Shown: positions 17,587 through 26,273 of the stretch, piece by piece
Position numbering within the stretch: position 1 is the stretch's first letter
Layout of the letters: each line of letters opens with the position of its first letter
DNA from: Pseudidiomarina taiwanensis
GTDB taxonomy: Bacteria; Pseudomonadota; Gammaproteobacteria; Enterobacterales; Alteromonadaceae
DNA: 64,000 nt
Reading direction: 5' to 3'
Assembly: GCF_003987435.1 (NCBI RefSeq)
Contig: NZ_PIQG01000004.1
Coordinates: 179,710 to 243,709 of the forward strand
Position numbers and translations under genes: made by a program
Notes under the pieces: generated by a model
The model's database searches: none
The model's input: only the letters and a program-made list of their open reading frames with translations
Told to the model about the DNA's origin: nothing

Positions 17587-19275
17587 ATGGGGGGATTACA
17601 CTTAGAGCCTGAGAATCCGCAAAACTATCCGCGCAATTTATTTATTTGGCGTTCGAATTTGCTCGGTTCTTCAGGTAAAGGTCATGAGTACATGCTGCGC
17701 CATTTGCTTGGAACAAAACACGGCTTGATGGGCAAAGATCTCGGTGAAGACGGTGGCAAAAAGCCAGAGGACATAAAATGGGTCGATGAGGCCGCGGAAG
17801 GCAAGATAGACTTGTTGGTGACTTTGGACTTCCGTATGTCAACCACCTGTTTGTACTCCGACATTGTGCTACCAACTGCGACCTGGTATGAGAAGGACGA
17901 CTTAAATACGTCAGATATGCACCCATTTATTCACCCTCTAAGTGCTGCGGTAGACCCAGTATGGGAGTCCCGCTCTGATTGGGAGATTTTCAAAGGCATC
18001 GCGAAACAATTCTCAAAGACTGCAGTTGGTCATTTGGGTATAGAGAAAGACTTGGTCACGCTGCCGATTCTGCATGATACGCCAGCAGAAATGGCACAAC
18101 CCTTTGGTGTGAAGCAATGGTGGACAGGCGAGTGTGACTTGATCCCAGGCAAGACTGCGCCGAATATGATTGTGGTTGAGCGTGACTATCCTAATACTTA
18201 TGCGCGATTCACATCTCTCGGACCATTACTCGAAAAGCTCGGAAATGGCGGTAAAGGAATAAACTGGAACACCGATGCGGAAGTAGAATTCCTGAGCCAA
18301 TTAAATCGTTGTCATATTGAAGAGGGGGCGAACAAAGGACGCCCCAAAATTGAAACTGCCATTGATGCCGCGGAAGTAATTCTCTCTCTTGCGCCGGAAA
18401 CGAATGGTCAGGTAGCCGTAAAAGCATGGGCCGCTCTTAGTGAGTTTACTGGCTTAGATCACACTCATTTGGCGAAGCCAAAGGAAGAGGAAAAAATTCG
18501 CTTTAGAGATGTGCAAGCGCAACCGCGTAAAATAATCAGTTCGCCGACTTGGTCAGGGTTGGAAGATGAACACGTCTCTTACAACGCGGGCTACACCAAT
18601 GTACATGAGTACATTCCATGGCGCACAGTTACAGGTCGTCAGCAGTTCTATCAGGATCACGAATGGATGCGCGACTTTGGTGAAACCATGTGCCTGTATA
18701 AGCCACCAATCAATCTTAAGACCGTGAAGCCAATGATGAATAAGCAACCCAATGGCAACACAGAGATTGCACTGAACTGGATAACGCCACACCAGAAGTG
18801 GGGAATCCACAGCACCTATTCAGACAACTTGTTGATGCTTACATTGTCTCGCGGCGGCCCGATTGTGTGGATTTCTGAGCCCGACGCGCAGCGCGCAGGC
18901 ATCGTTGATAACGATTGGATCGAGGTGTTCAACGTGAACGGTGCGATCGCTGCCCGAGCGGTTGTGTCACAGCGCGTACCGGAAGGCATGAGCATGATGT
19001 ATCACGCTCAGGAACGAATAGTGAATGTGCCGGGTTCAGAAGTTACCAAAACACGTGGTGGTATCCACAACTCAGTCACCCGAGCGGTCATGAAACCGAC
19101 TCACATGATTGGCGGATACGCACAACAATCCTACGGCTTCAACTACTACGGCACTGTGGGATGTAATCGAGACGAATTCGTTATCGTTAGAAAAATGGCG
19201 AAAGTCGACTGGTTAGACGATGACAGCGTCGAACAGAGTGCAGATGAATTTAACAACTTTGGAGCGGAGGGCTAA
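17587..19275 (+). pseudogene. narG: narG 3' part, separated by the IS
   Basis: This open frame begins at an ATG that belongs to the right end of the insertion sequence. True narG codons resume at about 17601-17605. The segment from LEPENPQNYPRN through NLLGSSGKGHEYMLRHLLGT to the C-terminus matches NarG, with 556 residues after the junction. It has no ribosome site of its own, and half a NarG lacking the iron-sulfur site and the first cofactor half should not work. It ends two bases before narH, so narHJI may still be transcribed from a weaker promoter or by read-through of the IS. Confidence 0.95.
17589..17604 (+). repeat. Right terminal inverted repeat and right target duplication
   Basis: GGGGGGATTACA (17589-17600) is the inverted copy of the left end, and CTTA (17601-17604) is the second copy of the target duplication. 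Confidence 0.9.
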
Positions 19276-19277
19276 TC

Positions 19278-20810
19278 ATGAGAGTTAGAGCTCAAATAGG
19301 CATGGTGCTCAACCTTGATAAGTGTATCGGTTGCCACACCTGCTCTGTAACTTGTAAGAATGTATGGACATCGCGCGAAGGTGTCGAGTATGCATGGTTC
19401 AATAACGTCGAAACTAAGCCGGGCATAGGTTATCCCAAAGAGTGGGAGAATCAAGAAAAATGGAACGGTGGTTGGACTCGGCATAGCAATGGCAAATTAA
19501 CGCCCAAGCAAGGTGGCAAGCTACGTATTCTGGCCAATATTTTTGCCAACCCCGACCTACCCGGTATTGATGATTACTACGAGCCGTTTGATTTTGACTA
19601 TCAGCATTTGCATAAAGCGGGTGAAAGCAAACATCAACCTGTTGCGCGTCCTCGTTCCTTGATAACAGGTCAGCGAATGGAAAAAATTGACTGGGGCCCG
19701 AACTGGGAAGAAATCCTCGGTACCGAGTTTTCCAAGCGCCGAGCCGATAGCAACTTTAATCAGATCCAGGCCGATATGTATGGCGAGTTTGAAAAGACTT
19801 TCATGATGTATCTACCGCGCCTGTGTGAGCATTGCATTAACCCTGCGTGTGTGGCGTCTTGCCCATCTGGGGCAATCTACAAGCGTGAGGAAGACGGTAT
19901 TGTGTTGATTGATCAGGACAAGTGCCGCGGCTGGAGAATGTGTGTCAGCGGTTGTCCGTACAAGAAGATCTATTACAACTGGAAAACCGGTAAATCTGAG
20001 AAATGTATCTTCTGCTATCCACGTATTGAAGCGGGTCAACCCACAGTCTGTTCTGAAACCTGTGTCGGTCGAATCCGTTACTTAGGCGTTATGCTCTATG
20101 ATGCTGACCGCGTAGAAGAAGCTGCCAGTGTTGCCAATGATAAGGATCTTTATCAGGCACAGTGCGATATCTTCCTCGACCCATTCGATGAGGCGGTGCA
20201 GGAAGCAGCACGCAAAGAAGGCATTCCAGACGCATGGTTAAAATCGGCCCAAGAGTCTCCGGTTTACAAGATGGCTATGGACTGGAAGGTCGCTCTACCA
20301 TTACACCCCGAATACCGCACACTGCCAATGGTGTGGTATGTGCCACCATTGAGCCCAATTCAAAGCGCAGTTGAGGCCGGCAGTGTACCAATGGATGGTG
20401 TCTTCCCAGACTTAAAAGCGTTGCGTATTCCAATGAAGTACTTAGCCAATATGTTGACTGCAGGTGACGAAGCCCCTGTCGAGCATGCGTTAAAGCGCAT
20501 GATGGCAATGCGTAAATTTAAACGCTCACAACAAGTTGACGGCGAAGAAAACCTGGAAGCACTGGAACAAGCTGGACTCAGCGTAGCGCAAGTTGAAGAA
20601 ATGTATCGTTATATGGCGCTTGCCAATTACGAAGACAGATTTGTCATTCCGACTAGCCATAAGGCGTATGCAGAAGATGCTTACGATATGAAATCCGGTT
20701 GCGGCTTCAGCTTCGGCAACGGTTGCAGTGGCGGTGACAGTAGCACCGACCTATTTGGTGGTAAAAAACAAACCGTACGCCAAGTTATCCCTGTGGAGGT
20801 ACAAGACTGA
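19278..20810 (+). CDS. narH: Nitrate reductase beta subunit NarH
   Basis: NarH carries electrons from NarI to NarG through four iron-sulfur clusters. The 510-residue protein has the cluster motifs CIGCHTCSVTC near the N-terminus, CEHCINPACVASCPSG, CRGWRMCVSGCPYKK, where tryptophan replaces a cysteine as in the 3Fe-4S cluster of the family, and CIFCYPRIEAGQPTVCSETCVGR. Length is normal. The gene is intact although its partner narG is broken. Confidence 0.96.
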   Translation: MRVRAQIGMVLNLDKCIGCHTCSVTCKNVWTSREGVEYAWFNNVETKPGIGYPKEWENQEKWNGGWTRHSNGKLTPKQGGKLRILANIFANPDLPGIDDYYEPFDFDYQHLHKAGESKHQPVARPRSLITGQRMEKIDWGPNWEEILGTEFSKRRADSNFNQIQADMYGEFEKTFMMYLPRLCEHCINPACVASCPSGAIYKREEDGIVLIDQDKCRGWRMCVSGCPYKKIYYNWKTGKSEKCIFCYPRIEAGQPTVCSETCVGRIRYLGVMLYDADRVEEAASVANDKDLYQAQCDIFLDPFDEAVQEAARKEGIPDAWLKSAQESPVYKMAMDWKVALPLHPEYRTLPMVWYVPPLSPIQSAVEAGSVPMDGVFPDLKALRIPMKYLANMLTAGDEAPVEHALKRMMAMRKFKRSQQVDGEENLEALEQAGLSVAQVEEMYRYMALANYEDRFVIPTSHKAYAEDAYDMKSGCGFSFGNGCSGGDSSTDLFGGKKQTVRQVIPVEVQD

Positions 20811-21550
20811 TGGAAATTTTAAAAGTCCTTTCAAGACTTCTTGATTACCCGACAGAAGCGCTCTATGAGCACGGAATCGATATTGCAGAAATTATTGCAA
20901 ACGATGCTGAGCTTGATGAAAACAACAAAGCTAGTCTGCTCGCATTTGTCGACCAACGCTTCTCAGACAGCTTGCTTGATTGGCAGGCTGACTATGATGG
21001 TTTGTTTGAAAGGGGGCGTTCTTTATCGCTGCTCATCTATGAGCATATTCACGGAGAATCGCGCGACCGCGGTCAAGCAATGGTTAATTTGCTGGAGCAA
21101 TACCGAGCGGCAGGTTTGGATATTGGCGTTAGAGAATTACCAGACTATATCCCCTTGTTTCTTGAGTTCGTTAGCACCCAAGGCAGCGAGAATGGCAAAG
21201 GTTGGTTGCAGGATATCGTGCCAATCCTCGCGCTCCTTCAAGTACGGCTGGAAAAAAGAGGGAGTAACTACGGAGCGGTTTTTTCCGCGTTGGTTGCTCT
21301 TTCTGAGGCAGCTATTGATGTGCAGGCACTGCGTGAGCAAGTCAAAGATGAAAAACGTGATGATACCAAAAAGGCGTTGGACAAAGTCTGGGAAGAAGAA
21401 GCCGTCACTTTTGGTGGTGACGCAGTAAACGGCGGTTGTCCGTCTCAGGTCAATCGACCCTCTGAGACGCAACGTCGTGACCAGAATGTTCCCATCAGTT
21501 TTGTAGATAATTCGTCAGCCAAAGCGGCTGAGCAAGCAATAAGGAGCTAG
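20810..21550 (+). CDS. narJ: Nitrate reductase assembly chaperone NarJ
   Basis: NarJ is the cytoplasmic chaperone that holds NarG for cofactor insertion. The 246-residue protein has the family core LSRLLDYPTEALYE, YDGLFERGRSLSLLIYEHIHGESRDRGQAM and ELPDYIPLFLEF. It overlaps the narH stop by one base and ends just before narI. Confidence 0.94.
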   Translation: MEILKVLSRLLDYPTEALYEHGIDIAEIIANDAELDENNKASLLAFVDQRFSDSLLDWQADYDGLFERGRSLSLLIYEHIHGESRDRGQAMVNLLEQYRAAGLDIGVRELPDYIPLFLEFVSTQGSENGKGWLQDIVPILALLQVRLEKRGSNYGAVFSALVALSEAAIDVQALREQVKDEKRDDTKKALDKVWEEEAVTFGGDAVNGGCPSQVNRPSETQRRDQNVPISFVDNSSAKAAEQAIRS

Positions 21551-21552
21551 TA

Positions 21553-22236
21553 ATGGCTTTTTTAGATATGTTCTTTTTTGGCATCTATCCTTATATCGCA
21601 ACCGGGATTTTCTTTCTCGGTAGCCTTCTACGGTATGACCGAGAACAATACAGTTGGAAAACTGGGTCAAGCCAAATGCTTAGTAACAAAAACTTTCGTG
21701 TAGCCAATATTTTATTTCACGTTGGTATCATTGCGATTTTATTGGGGCATTTTGCGGGCCTCGTATTGCCTTGGGAAATTTGGCATGCACTTGGAATTTC
21801 TTTGGCAACTAAGCAAGTGATAGCCATGGGTGTGGGTGGTTTCTTTGGTGTCTTATGCTTTATTGGTTTAACTATGTTGGTAAAGCGCCGTTTGTTTGAT
21901 CCCAGGATCCGCGCTAACAGCAGTAAGATGGACACCGGCATTTTACTGCTAATCTACCTTCAGTTAATCGTAGGTATGTTTACCATCGTAATCTCTTCGG
22001 GTCATATGGATGGTGCTGTGATGTATAACCTAATGAGCTGGTCTCGTTATCTATTGACGTTCAGGCCGGTTGAAGCAGTAGAGTTTATTTCAACGGTTCA
22101 TCCGGTTTACAAGTTCCACGTTACTTTGGGTATAACGTTGTTTGTACTATTCCCATTTAGCAGGTTGGTTCATATCTGGAGCGTTCCTGTGCAGTATGTC
22201 CGCAGAAGCTATCAGGTTGTTCGTTCAAAAGCATAA
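21553..22236 (+). CDS. narI: Nitrate reductase gamma subunit NarI
   Basis: NarI is the membrane cytochrome b that oxidises quinol for NarGH. The 227-residue protein has five hydrophobic helices and haem-ligand histidines in NILFHVGIIAILLGHFAG and in the later VHPVYKFHVTLG and FPFSRLVHIWSVP segments. A ribosome site (AAGGAG) lies before the ATG, two bases after narJ. Length fits the family (225 in E. coli). Confidence 0.96.
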   Translation: MAFLDMFFFGIYPYIATGIFFLGSLLRYDREQYSWKTGSSQMLSNKNFRVANILFHVGIIAILLGHFAGLVLPWEIWHALGISLATKQVIAMGVGGFFGVLCFIGLTMLVKRRLFDPRIRANSSKMDTGILLLIYLQLIVGMFTIVISSGHMDGAVMYNLMSWSRYLLTFRPVEAVEFISTVHPVYKFHVTLGITLFVLFPFSRLVHIWSVPVQYVRRSYQVVRSKA

Positions 22237-22259
22237 TTACCACAATCACTCATTGGGGC

Positions 22260-22277
22260 AAGGAAGCCTCCTTTTTA
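22260..22277 (+). terminator. Small hairpin after narI
   Basis: AAGGA/TCCTT with loop AGCC and a short T run lies between narI and the prolyl isomerase gene. It is weak and may only trim transcription. Confidence 0.3.
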
Positions 22278-22290
22278 AGTAGGATTGACT

Positions 22291-23085
22291 ATGTCACTTA
22301 CAAACACCCCCGATATTACAGTAAACGGGAAAACTATTAGCTCGGCTATGATCGACGCTGAGGTTCAATATCATCCGGCAGAATCACGCCGACAAGCGAT
22401 GGTAAAAGCGGCAGAAACACTGATTATTGGTGAGCTAATTTCACAAAAAGCGATGGAGAAAGGGATACCACTCAACCCTAAATCAGATGCAATTGAACAA
22501 AACAGTCAGTTGATTGATAGCTTGTTAGCCTCTGAAGTCTACGTTCCGGAAGCAACAACGGAGGAATGTGAGCGCTATTACAGTGCAAACAAGGAAAAGT
22601 TCAAGACAGCTCCGCTGATTGAAGTTAGTCATATATTGATTGCATCAGATCCAAAAGATCTTGAGCACAGAGCTGAATCGCACACTTTGGCGGTTAACCT
22701 AATTCATAAGTTGCAAGGCGGCGAATCTTCGTTTGGCGAATTGGCGAAGCAGTTTTCTTCATGTCCTTCCAAAGATGTTGATGGTAGCTTAGGTCAGCTT
22801 TCACATGGTCAGACAGTAAGGGAGTTTGAACGCCAAGTTTTTGCCGCCAGTGAGGGGCTGATGCCTCAGCCAGTAGAGACTCGCTATGGTTACCATGTAG
22901 TTCTTGTTGCTAGAAAAGTAGATGGCAAGCCGCTTTCCTACGATATGGTAAGCGAAAAAATCAAACAGTATCTTAATGATAAAGTGCATCGAAAAGCACT
23001 CTCGCAATATTTACATCGACTTGTCAGCGAAGCAGATATACAAGGTTTCAAGTTTGAATTCGATGATTCGATGTTAATGCAGTAG
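22291..23085 (+). CDS. Parvulin-type peptidyl-prolyl isomerase of the nar operon
   Basis: This 264-residue protein has a NifM/SurA-like N-terminal helical region and a parvulin domain at about residues 110-215 (ISVSHI-like start EVSHILIAS, FGELAKQFSSCPSK, GSLGQLSHGQTVREFE, RYGYHVV). No signal peptide is visible, so it is probably cytoplasmic. It follows narI directly, as in several denitrifier nar operons, where such isomerases are thought to help fold the reductase. The ATG at 22291 is preferred to a TTG at 22285. Confidence 0.88.
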   Translation: MSLTNTPDITVNGKTISSAMIDAEVQYHPAESRRQAMVKAAETLIIGELISQKAMEKGIPLNPKSDAIEQNSQLIDSLLASEVYVPEATTEECERYYSANKEKFKTAPLIEVSHILIASDPKDLEHRAESHTLAVNLIHKLQGGESSFGELAKQFSSCPSKDVDGSLGQLSHGQTVREFERQVFAASEGLMPQPVETRYGYHVVLVARKVDGKPLSYDMVSEKIKQYLNDKVHRKALSQYLHRLVSEADIQGFKFEFDDSMLMQ

Positions 23086-23119
23086 CGTTGTTTAGACTTG
23101 AATAAGTGGTGGGTAAAAG

Positions 23120-23455
23120 ATGACAAATCCCTTCACGGCGCGCTGGACAGCGCAAGGACACACGCTCTGTTTGGGGCATTGGGAAGTCAGCTTTAACCAA
23201 CAGCTTTTGGAGTTGCCTCCAGTAAAAGCCGAGAACCACATGGGTACACGCGGTATTTTCAGTTGGCTATTCCCAGATGATGAAGAATATACTGAGGGAT
23301 TAGAGATTCACGAATGGATTGAGGAGCAAGCGGACTGGCTTGTGCCGCTGTTTGAGCGTTACGACATTCCATTCGACGAACAGCATGTTGAGTGGTTTTA
23401 TCAGGCGGTCAATCAAAATGACTGGCGATGCGGTAGTTGTGGTGGATGCCTTTGA
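23120..23455 (+). CDS. Small nar-linked protein with CGSCGGC tail, function unknown
   Basis: The protein has 111 residues and no signal peptide or membrane helix. It is acidic in the middle (FPDDEEYTEGLEIHEWIEEQ), tryptophan-rich, and ends with WRCGSCGGCL, which places three cysteines close together for metal or thiol chemistry. It lies 34 bases after the isomerase gene and is probably the last gene of the nar operon. I do not recognise its function. Being last in the operon behind a folding enzyme suggests a maturation or assembly helper, but that is inference. Confidence 0.75.
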   Translation: MTNPFTARWTAQGHTLCLGHWEVSFNQQLLELPPVKAENHMGTRGIFSWLFPDDEEYTEGLEIHEWIEEQADWLVPLFERYDIPFDEQHVEWFYQAVNQNDWRCGSCGGCL

Positions 23456-23761
23456 GAGAATAGGAATGGAGAAATGTTATGCGATAGTGAAACAGTGCTA
23501 AATTTGCGAGACAATATCCCCAGGCAGAGATTGCTAATACAGATTAATTGGCTGCTTATGAAGGCTTGTTTATTAAAAGACTCTCAGAGTTTTTTGCTAA
23601 ACATAAAAATCACTAGAGTCACATTCGGCATATTATAATATATACTTACCTGTCAATTTATGCCGACCTGCGTGCGAATTCCGAGACGGAATAATTACTT
23701 GCTCATCTGCACTTTATGAATTTTGAGTTAGGGTCTTTTCGTATGTTCCGGCTCATTTCGA
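23456..23761. other. Non-coding stretch after the nar operon
   Basis: No gene is seen in these 306 bases. They hold a weak hairpin with A and T flanks near 23576-23598 (ACTC/GAGT with a T run) that may end the nar operon, an 8-bp inverted repeat TCGGCATA/TATGCCGA at 23625-23632 and 23659-23666 around an AT-rich centre, and a short hairpin ATTCCG/CGGAAT near 23678-23692. Confidence 0.5.
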
Positions 23762-24034
23762 TTATCCATAAGAGTTGTGCTCAACCCACTCGCTGAGAGT
23801 CTTAATTTCTTCATTTAAAACGGAATTGTCGAAACGCAAAGACCGAGCAACTGAGTCCGTATCCATTCCTTTTGAAGATAAAAATTCAATAGCGTTACTT
23901 CTGCCTTTCAAAGCCGCCTGCCTTAATTTTAATTCATCAATATTTTGAATTATCTCCTGGATGAGTTGTTCATCCAAGCCTGGAGCTAAATGACTCGTTT
24001 TGTCAAAACAAATATTTGCATCATTATCATCCAC
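23762..24034 (-). CDS. Small hypothetical protein beside the integron
   Basis: This 90-residue protein is predicted to be mainly helical and charged, with one cysteine. There is no membrane helix or signal peptide. I see no known motif. It lies between the nar block and intI, on the same strand as intI. A GGGGGA stretch about 11 bases before the ATG may serve as ribosome site. It may be a remnant or a foreign gene. Confidence 0.45.
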   Translation of the reverse strand: MDDNDANICFDKTSHLAPGLDEQLIQEIIQNIDELKLRQAALKGRSNAIEFLSSKGMDTDSVARSLRFDNSVLNEEIKTLSEWVEHNSYG

Positions 24035-24245
24035 GGACGTCCCCCATATTGACGCTTATACTCTCTCGTCTTTCGATGGCATGTTCAAAAGCATTAATCG
24101 AACATCCTGATCTTTCAAACAGAATGATTTGTTCTAATCAATATATGTGGCCATATAGGTTTTTATCGGCGGCTATTCTACTTTCACAGTGATTCTTCGT
24201 CGGCAAACGGAGGACGCTTTATCGCTATGGTGTCGATTGTCTAAT

Positions 24246-24381
24246 ATTAGTCATCGACTTTATTCCTAGTCCAAACTAGAGCGATTAAGTGTTAGTCACT
24301 GACTTTATTTTTCTGTCGCAATCTTACAATACGGTGGAATGGGGCTTGTGGAGGAAATTAGTCATCGACTTTATTCCCTAG
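24246..24381. repeat. Three direct repeats at the 3' end of intI
   Basis: A unit close to TTAGTCATCGACTTTATTCC occurs at 24247-24266, in diverged form at 24292-24312, and again at 24358-24378, where it runs into the last codons of intI. The unit contains the dyad AGTC-NNN-GACT. Starts are 45 and 66 bases apart. The rest of the 24035-24370 space shows no gene. The function is unknown. Confidence 0.7.
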
Positions 24382-25351
24382 CCACACTGATGAGCCTATC
24401 AAGTGGGCTTGCTGTGCCTGCATAATGCTGACCAATGACGTGTGTATAAATCTGAGTTGTGCTCACGTCATTGTGCCCTAGCAGCTCTTGCACTGTTCTA
24501 ATGTCACATCCCGCTTGCAATAAGTGGGTGGCAAACGAATGTCGAAACGTATGACAATTCACCTTTTTAAATATCTTTGCGGCTCGCACCGCTGGTTGTA
24601 GGGCTTTTCGCACAACACTGTCATGCAAATGGTGACGGCAAAGAATTCCAGAATATGGATGCTTACATATGCTCGTTGCTGGAAAGACAAACATCCATCC
24701 CGGTTGTTTAAAAGCATTTGGATATTTTCTATCGAGTGCATTAGGCATCGATGGCCCAAGTTCATTCTTGTTATCCTCGATCTGAACAGTCAAAGCCGTT
24801 TCGATGGCTTGTTTTAATGGTTCGATGAGCCTTTGGCTGAGAAGGGTTTGCCGATCTTTTTTACCTTTACCATCGCGTACAGTAACAGCAGCATTACAGA
24901 AGTTTATATCTTGAACCCGCAAACGAAGCGCTTCACTCACACGTAGACCACTACCATAAAGCAGTTCAATAATGAGTTTATTGCGACCAGTAAGCTCATT
25001 TAAAATGCGCTGAACTTCTTCAGGGGAGAGCACCACAGGCAACGAACGCTGTTTAGTGGCAAGGCTAAAATTGAGATCACCCAGTTCTTGATTCAGCGCT
25101 TTGTGATAAAGATATACCAAAGCATTTAGAGCAACTTTTTGTGTATTCACAGCAACATGGCGTTCATTCGCCAACCAACTCAAGAAGGCTTTCACCTCTT
25201 CTGCACCCATATCGTTAGGATGTCGTTTTTTATGAAAATAAATAAACTGGCGTATCCAACTTAAATAAGATTTTTCGGTCTTCAGACTATAGCCACGTAG
25301 CCGCATATCGGCGCGAAGCTCTTCAATAAAAGGGCTAGGCATCAGTATCAT
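24371..25351 (-). CDS. intI: Integron integrase IntI
   Basis: This 326-residue tyrosine recombinase has the catalytic residues in GSGLRVSEALRLR (Arg), HTFRHSFATHLLQAG (His-x-x-Arg), LGHNDVSTTQIYTH (His and Tyr). It also holds the insert between motifs that marks integron integrases (ALDRKYPNAFKQPGWMFVFPA region, about residues 205-230), needed to bind folded attC ends. It is transcribed away from the cassettes, the standard layout. It looks complete, so the integron may be active. The start at 25351 is the longest. An ATG at 25342 is an alternative. Confidence 0.94.
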   Translation of the reverse strand: MILMPSPFIEELRADMRLRGYSLKTEKSYLSWIRQFIYFHKKRHPNDMGAEEVKAFLSWLANERHVAVNTQKVALNALVYLYHKALNQELGDLNFSLATKQRSLPVVLSPEEVQRILNELTGRNKLIIELLYGSGLRVSEALRLRVQDINFCNAAVTVRDGKGKKDRQTLLSQRLIEPLKQAIETALTVQIEDNKNELGPSMPNALDRKYPNAFKQPGWMFVFPATSICKHPYSGILCRHHLHDSVVRKALQPAVRAAKIFKKVNCHTFRHSFATHLLQAGCDIRTVQELLGHNDVSTTQIYTHVIGQHYAGTASPLDRLISVARE

Positions 25352-25740
25352 CCATGATTATTGAGAACAGTGTGTTCAGCATAGTAAATCAAGTGGCACG
25401 CTTCGCGGCTCAAAGTCGCACACTTAGGGCTTGCATGTCGGATAAATATGTCTTATTTTCAGTTACATAATTTAAACAAAAAAAGTGTTATCAGGCGTAG
25501 TCGAAAAGCAAAGTAAGAACGCACACTTTGCTGACAGGAAAAGGCGACTTTTTAGATGGTTTTTGTTTTGTTTTTGGTGAGTTACCAAGTAAACCGAACG
25601 ATTACGACATGTGCCGGAACACTATACAAATGTTAGATGTAATTAACCGGAAAGTTGCGCACGAATAATTTTTTTCTTCAAGACTGCAACTTTAAGAGAA
25701 AAGAACACATAATCCCTTCGAATCATATTGGAGGCGGATC
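25352..25740. promoter_or_regulatory. attI-like region with crossover point at 25632
   Basis: The 389 bases between intI and the first cassette gene contain GTTAGAT at 25632-25638, an exact match to GTTRRRY, the cassette crossover box. The reverse complement of this box (ATCTAAC) begins the first attC, which confirms that cassette 1 starts here. The part before 25632 should hold attI and the intI and cassette promoters. I found no convincing LexA box. Confidence 0.75.
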
Positions 25741-26073
25741 ATGAAAAGCTGGTTATTTCTTACTGTTGCAATTCTTGGAGAGGTAGTTGCAACATCTGCA
25801 TTAAAGTCCAGTGAAGGTTTTACGAAGCTCGTACCATCTTTCATCGTAATTGTTGGCTATGGAATTGCATTTTATTTCCTTTCATTGGTCTTGAAGTCTA
25901 TTCCTATAGGGGTGGCCTATGCAGTTTGGTCTGGCCTTGGCGTAGTATTAGTCACTGCTGTTGCATGGGGGCTTTACGGGCAAAAGATTGATGCATGGGG
26001 TTTCGTGGGTATTAGTTTAATAGTTTGCGGTGTATTGGTTTTAAATTTGCTTTCTAAAGCAAGCGTTCATTAA
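25741..26073 (+). CDS. QacE-like small multidrug efflux protein (cassette 1)
   Basis: This 110-residue SMR transporter has four membrane helices. The sequence is very close in pattern to the Qac proteins of mobile integrons: an opening like MKxWLFL, the active-site glutamate in [18 protein letters not shown] near residue 13, [22 protein letters not shown], and the ending LLSKASVH. It should export quaternary ammonium and other lipophilic cations using protons. GGAGG precedes the ATG. It is the only gene of the first cassette. I give no symbol because the qac variant cannot be fixed from memory. Confidence 0.93.
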   Translation: MKSWLFLTVAILGEVVATSALKSSEGFTKLVPSFIVIVGYGIAFYFLSLVLKSIPIGVAYAVWSGLGVVLVTAVAWGLYGQKIDAWGFVGISLIVCGVLVLNLLSKASVH

Positions 26074-26084
26074 GTGGTACTGGC

Positions 26085-26201
26085 ATCTAACAATCGGCAG
26101 CAGGCGGACAGCCTACACTACGCGGTTTTGTGTTATTCGCTGCGCTCAAACATTAACACAAAACCGCTCCGTTACGGCTGCCGCTGTGCCGGGCGTTATG
26201 C
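26085..26201 (+). repeat. attC site of cassette 1
   Basis: The site starts with ATCTAAC (fits RYYYAAC) and ends with GTTATGC. The inside folds as a long imperfect palindrome: CGGCAGC/GCTGCCG-type arms at the flanks and CGGTTTTGTGTT/AACACAAAACCG at the core. It is 117 bases long. It closes the qac-like cassette, which spans about 25633-26195. Confidence 0.88.
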
Positions 26202-26273
26202 AAAACGTTCGTCTTGACGTACGTGCTTAATTGCGTACAATTAGTTGTAAATTAACCGTTCAAGAGGTGCACC

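Larger units (their letters stand above)
16404..17600 (+). mobile_element. IS3-family insertion sequence, IS407-like by target size
   Basis: This is a 1197-bp element with 12-bp identical ends starting TG and finishing CA, two overlapping-frame genes (orfA, orfB), a DDE transposase and flanking 4-bp CTTA duplications. Four-base duplications are typical of the IS407 subgroup. It is complete and should be able to move. It sits inside narG in the same orientation. The subgroup assignment rests on features seen here and not on a database match. Confidence 0.93.

Noticed and set aside
20841..21428. 195-codon open frame overlapping narJ
   Set aside because: It is a shadow of narJ in another frame, with no family-like motifs.
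24035..24370. Repeats near intI as a CRISPR array or as attC sites
   Set aside because: There are only three uneven units with no spacers of equal size and no RYYYAAC/GTTRRRY boxes.
25352..25400. LexA-like sequence before intI (CTGAACACACTGTT)
   Set aside because: It does not keep CTG-N10-CAG spacing, so SOS control of intI is not supported by it.
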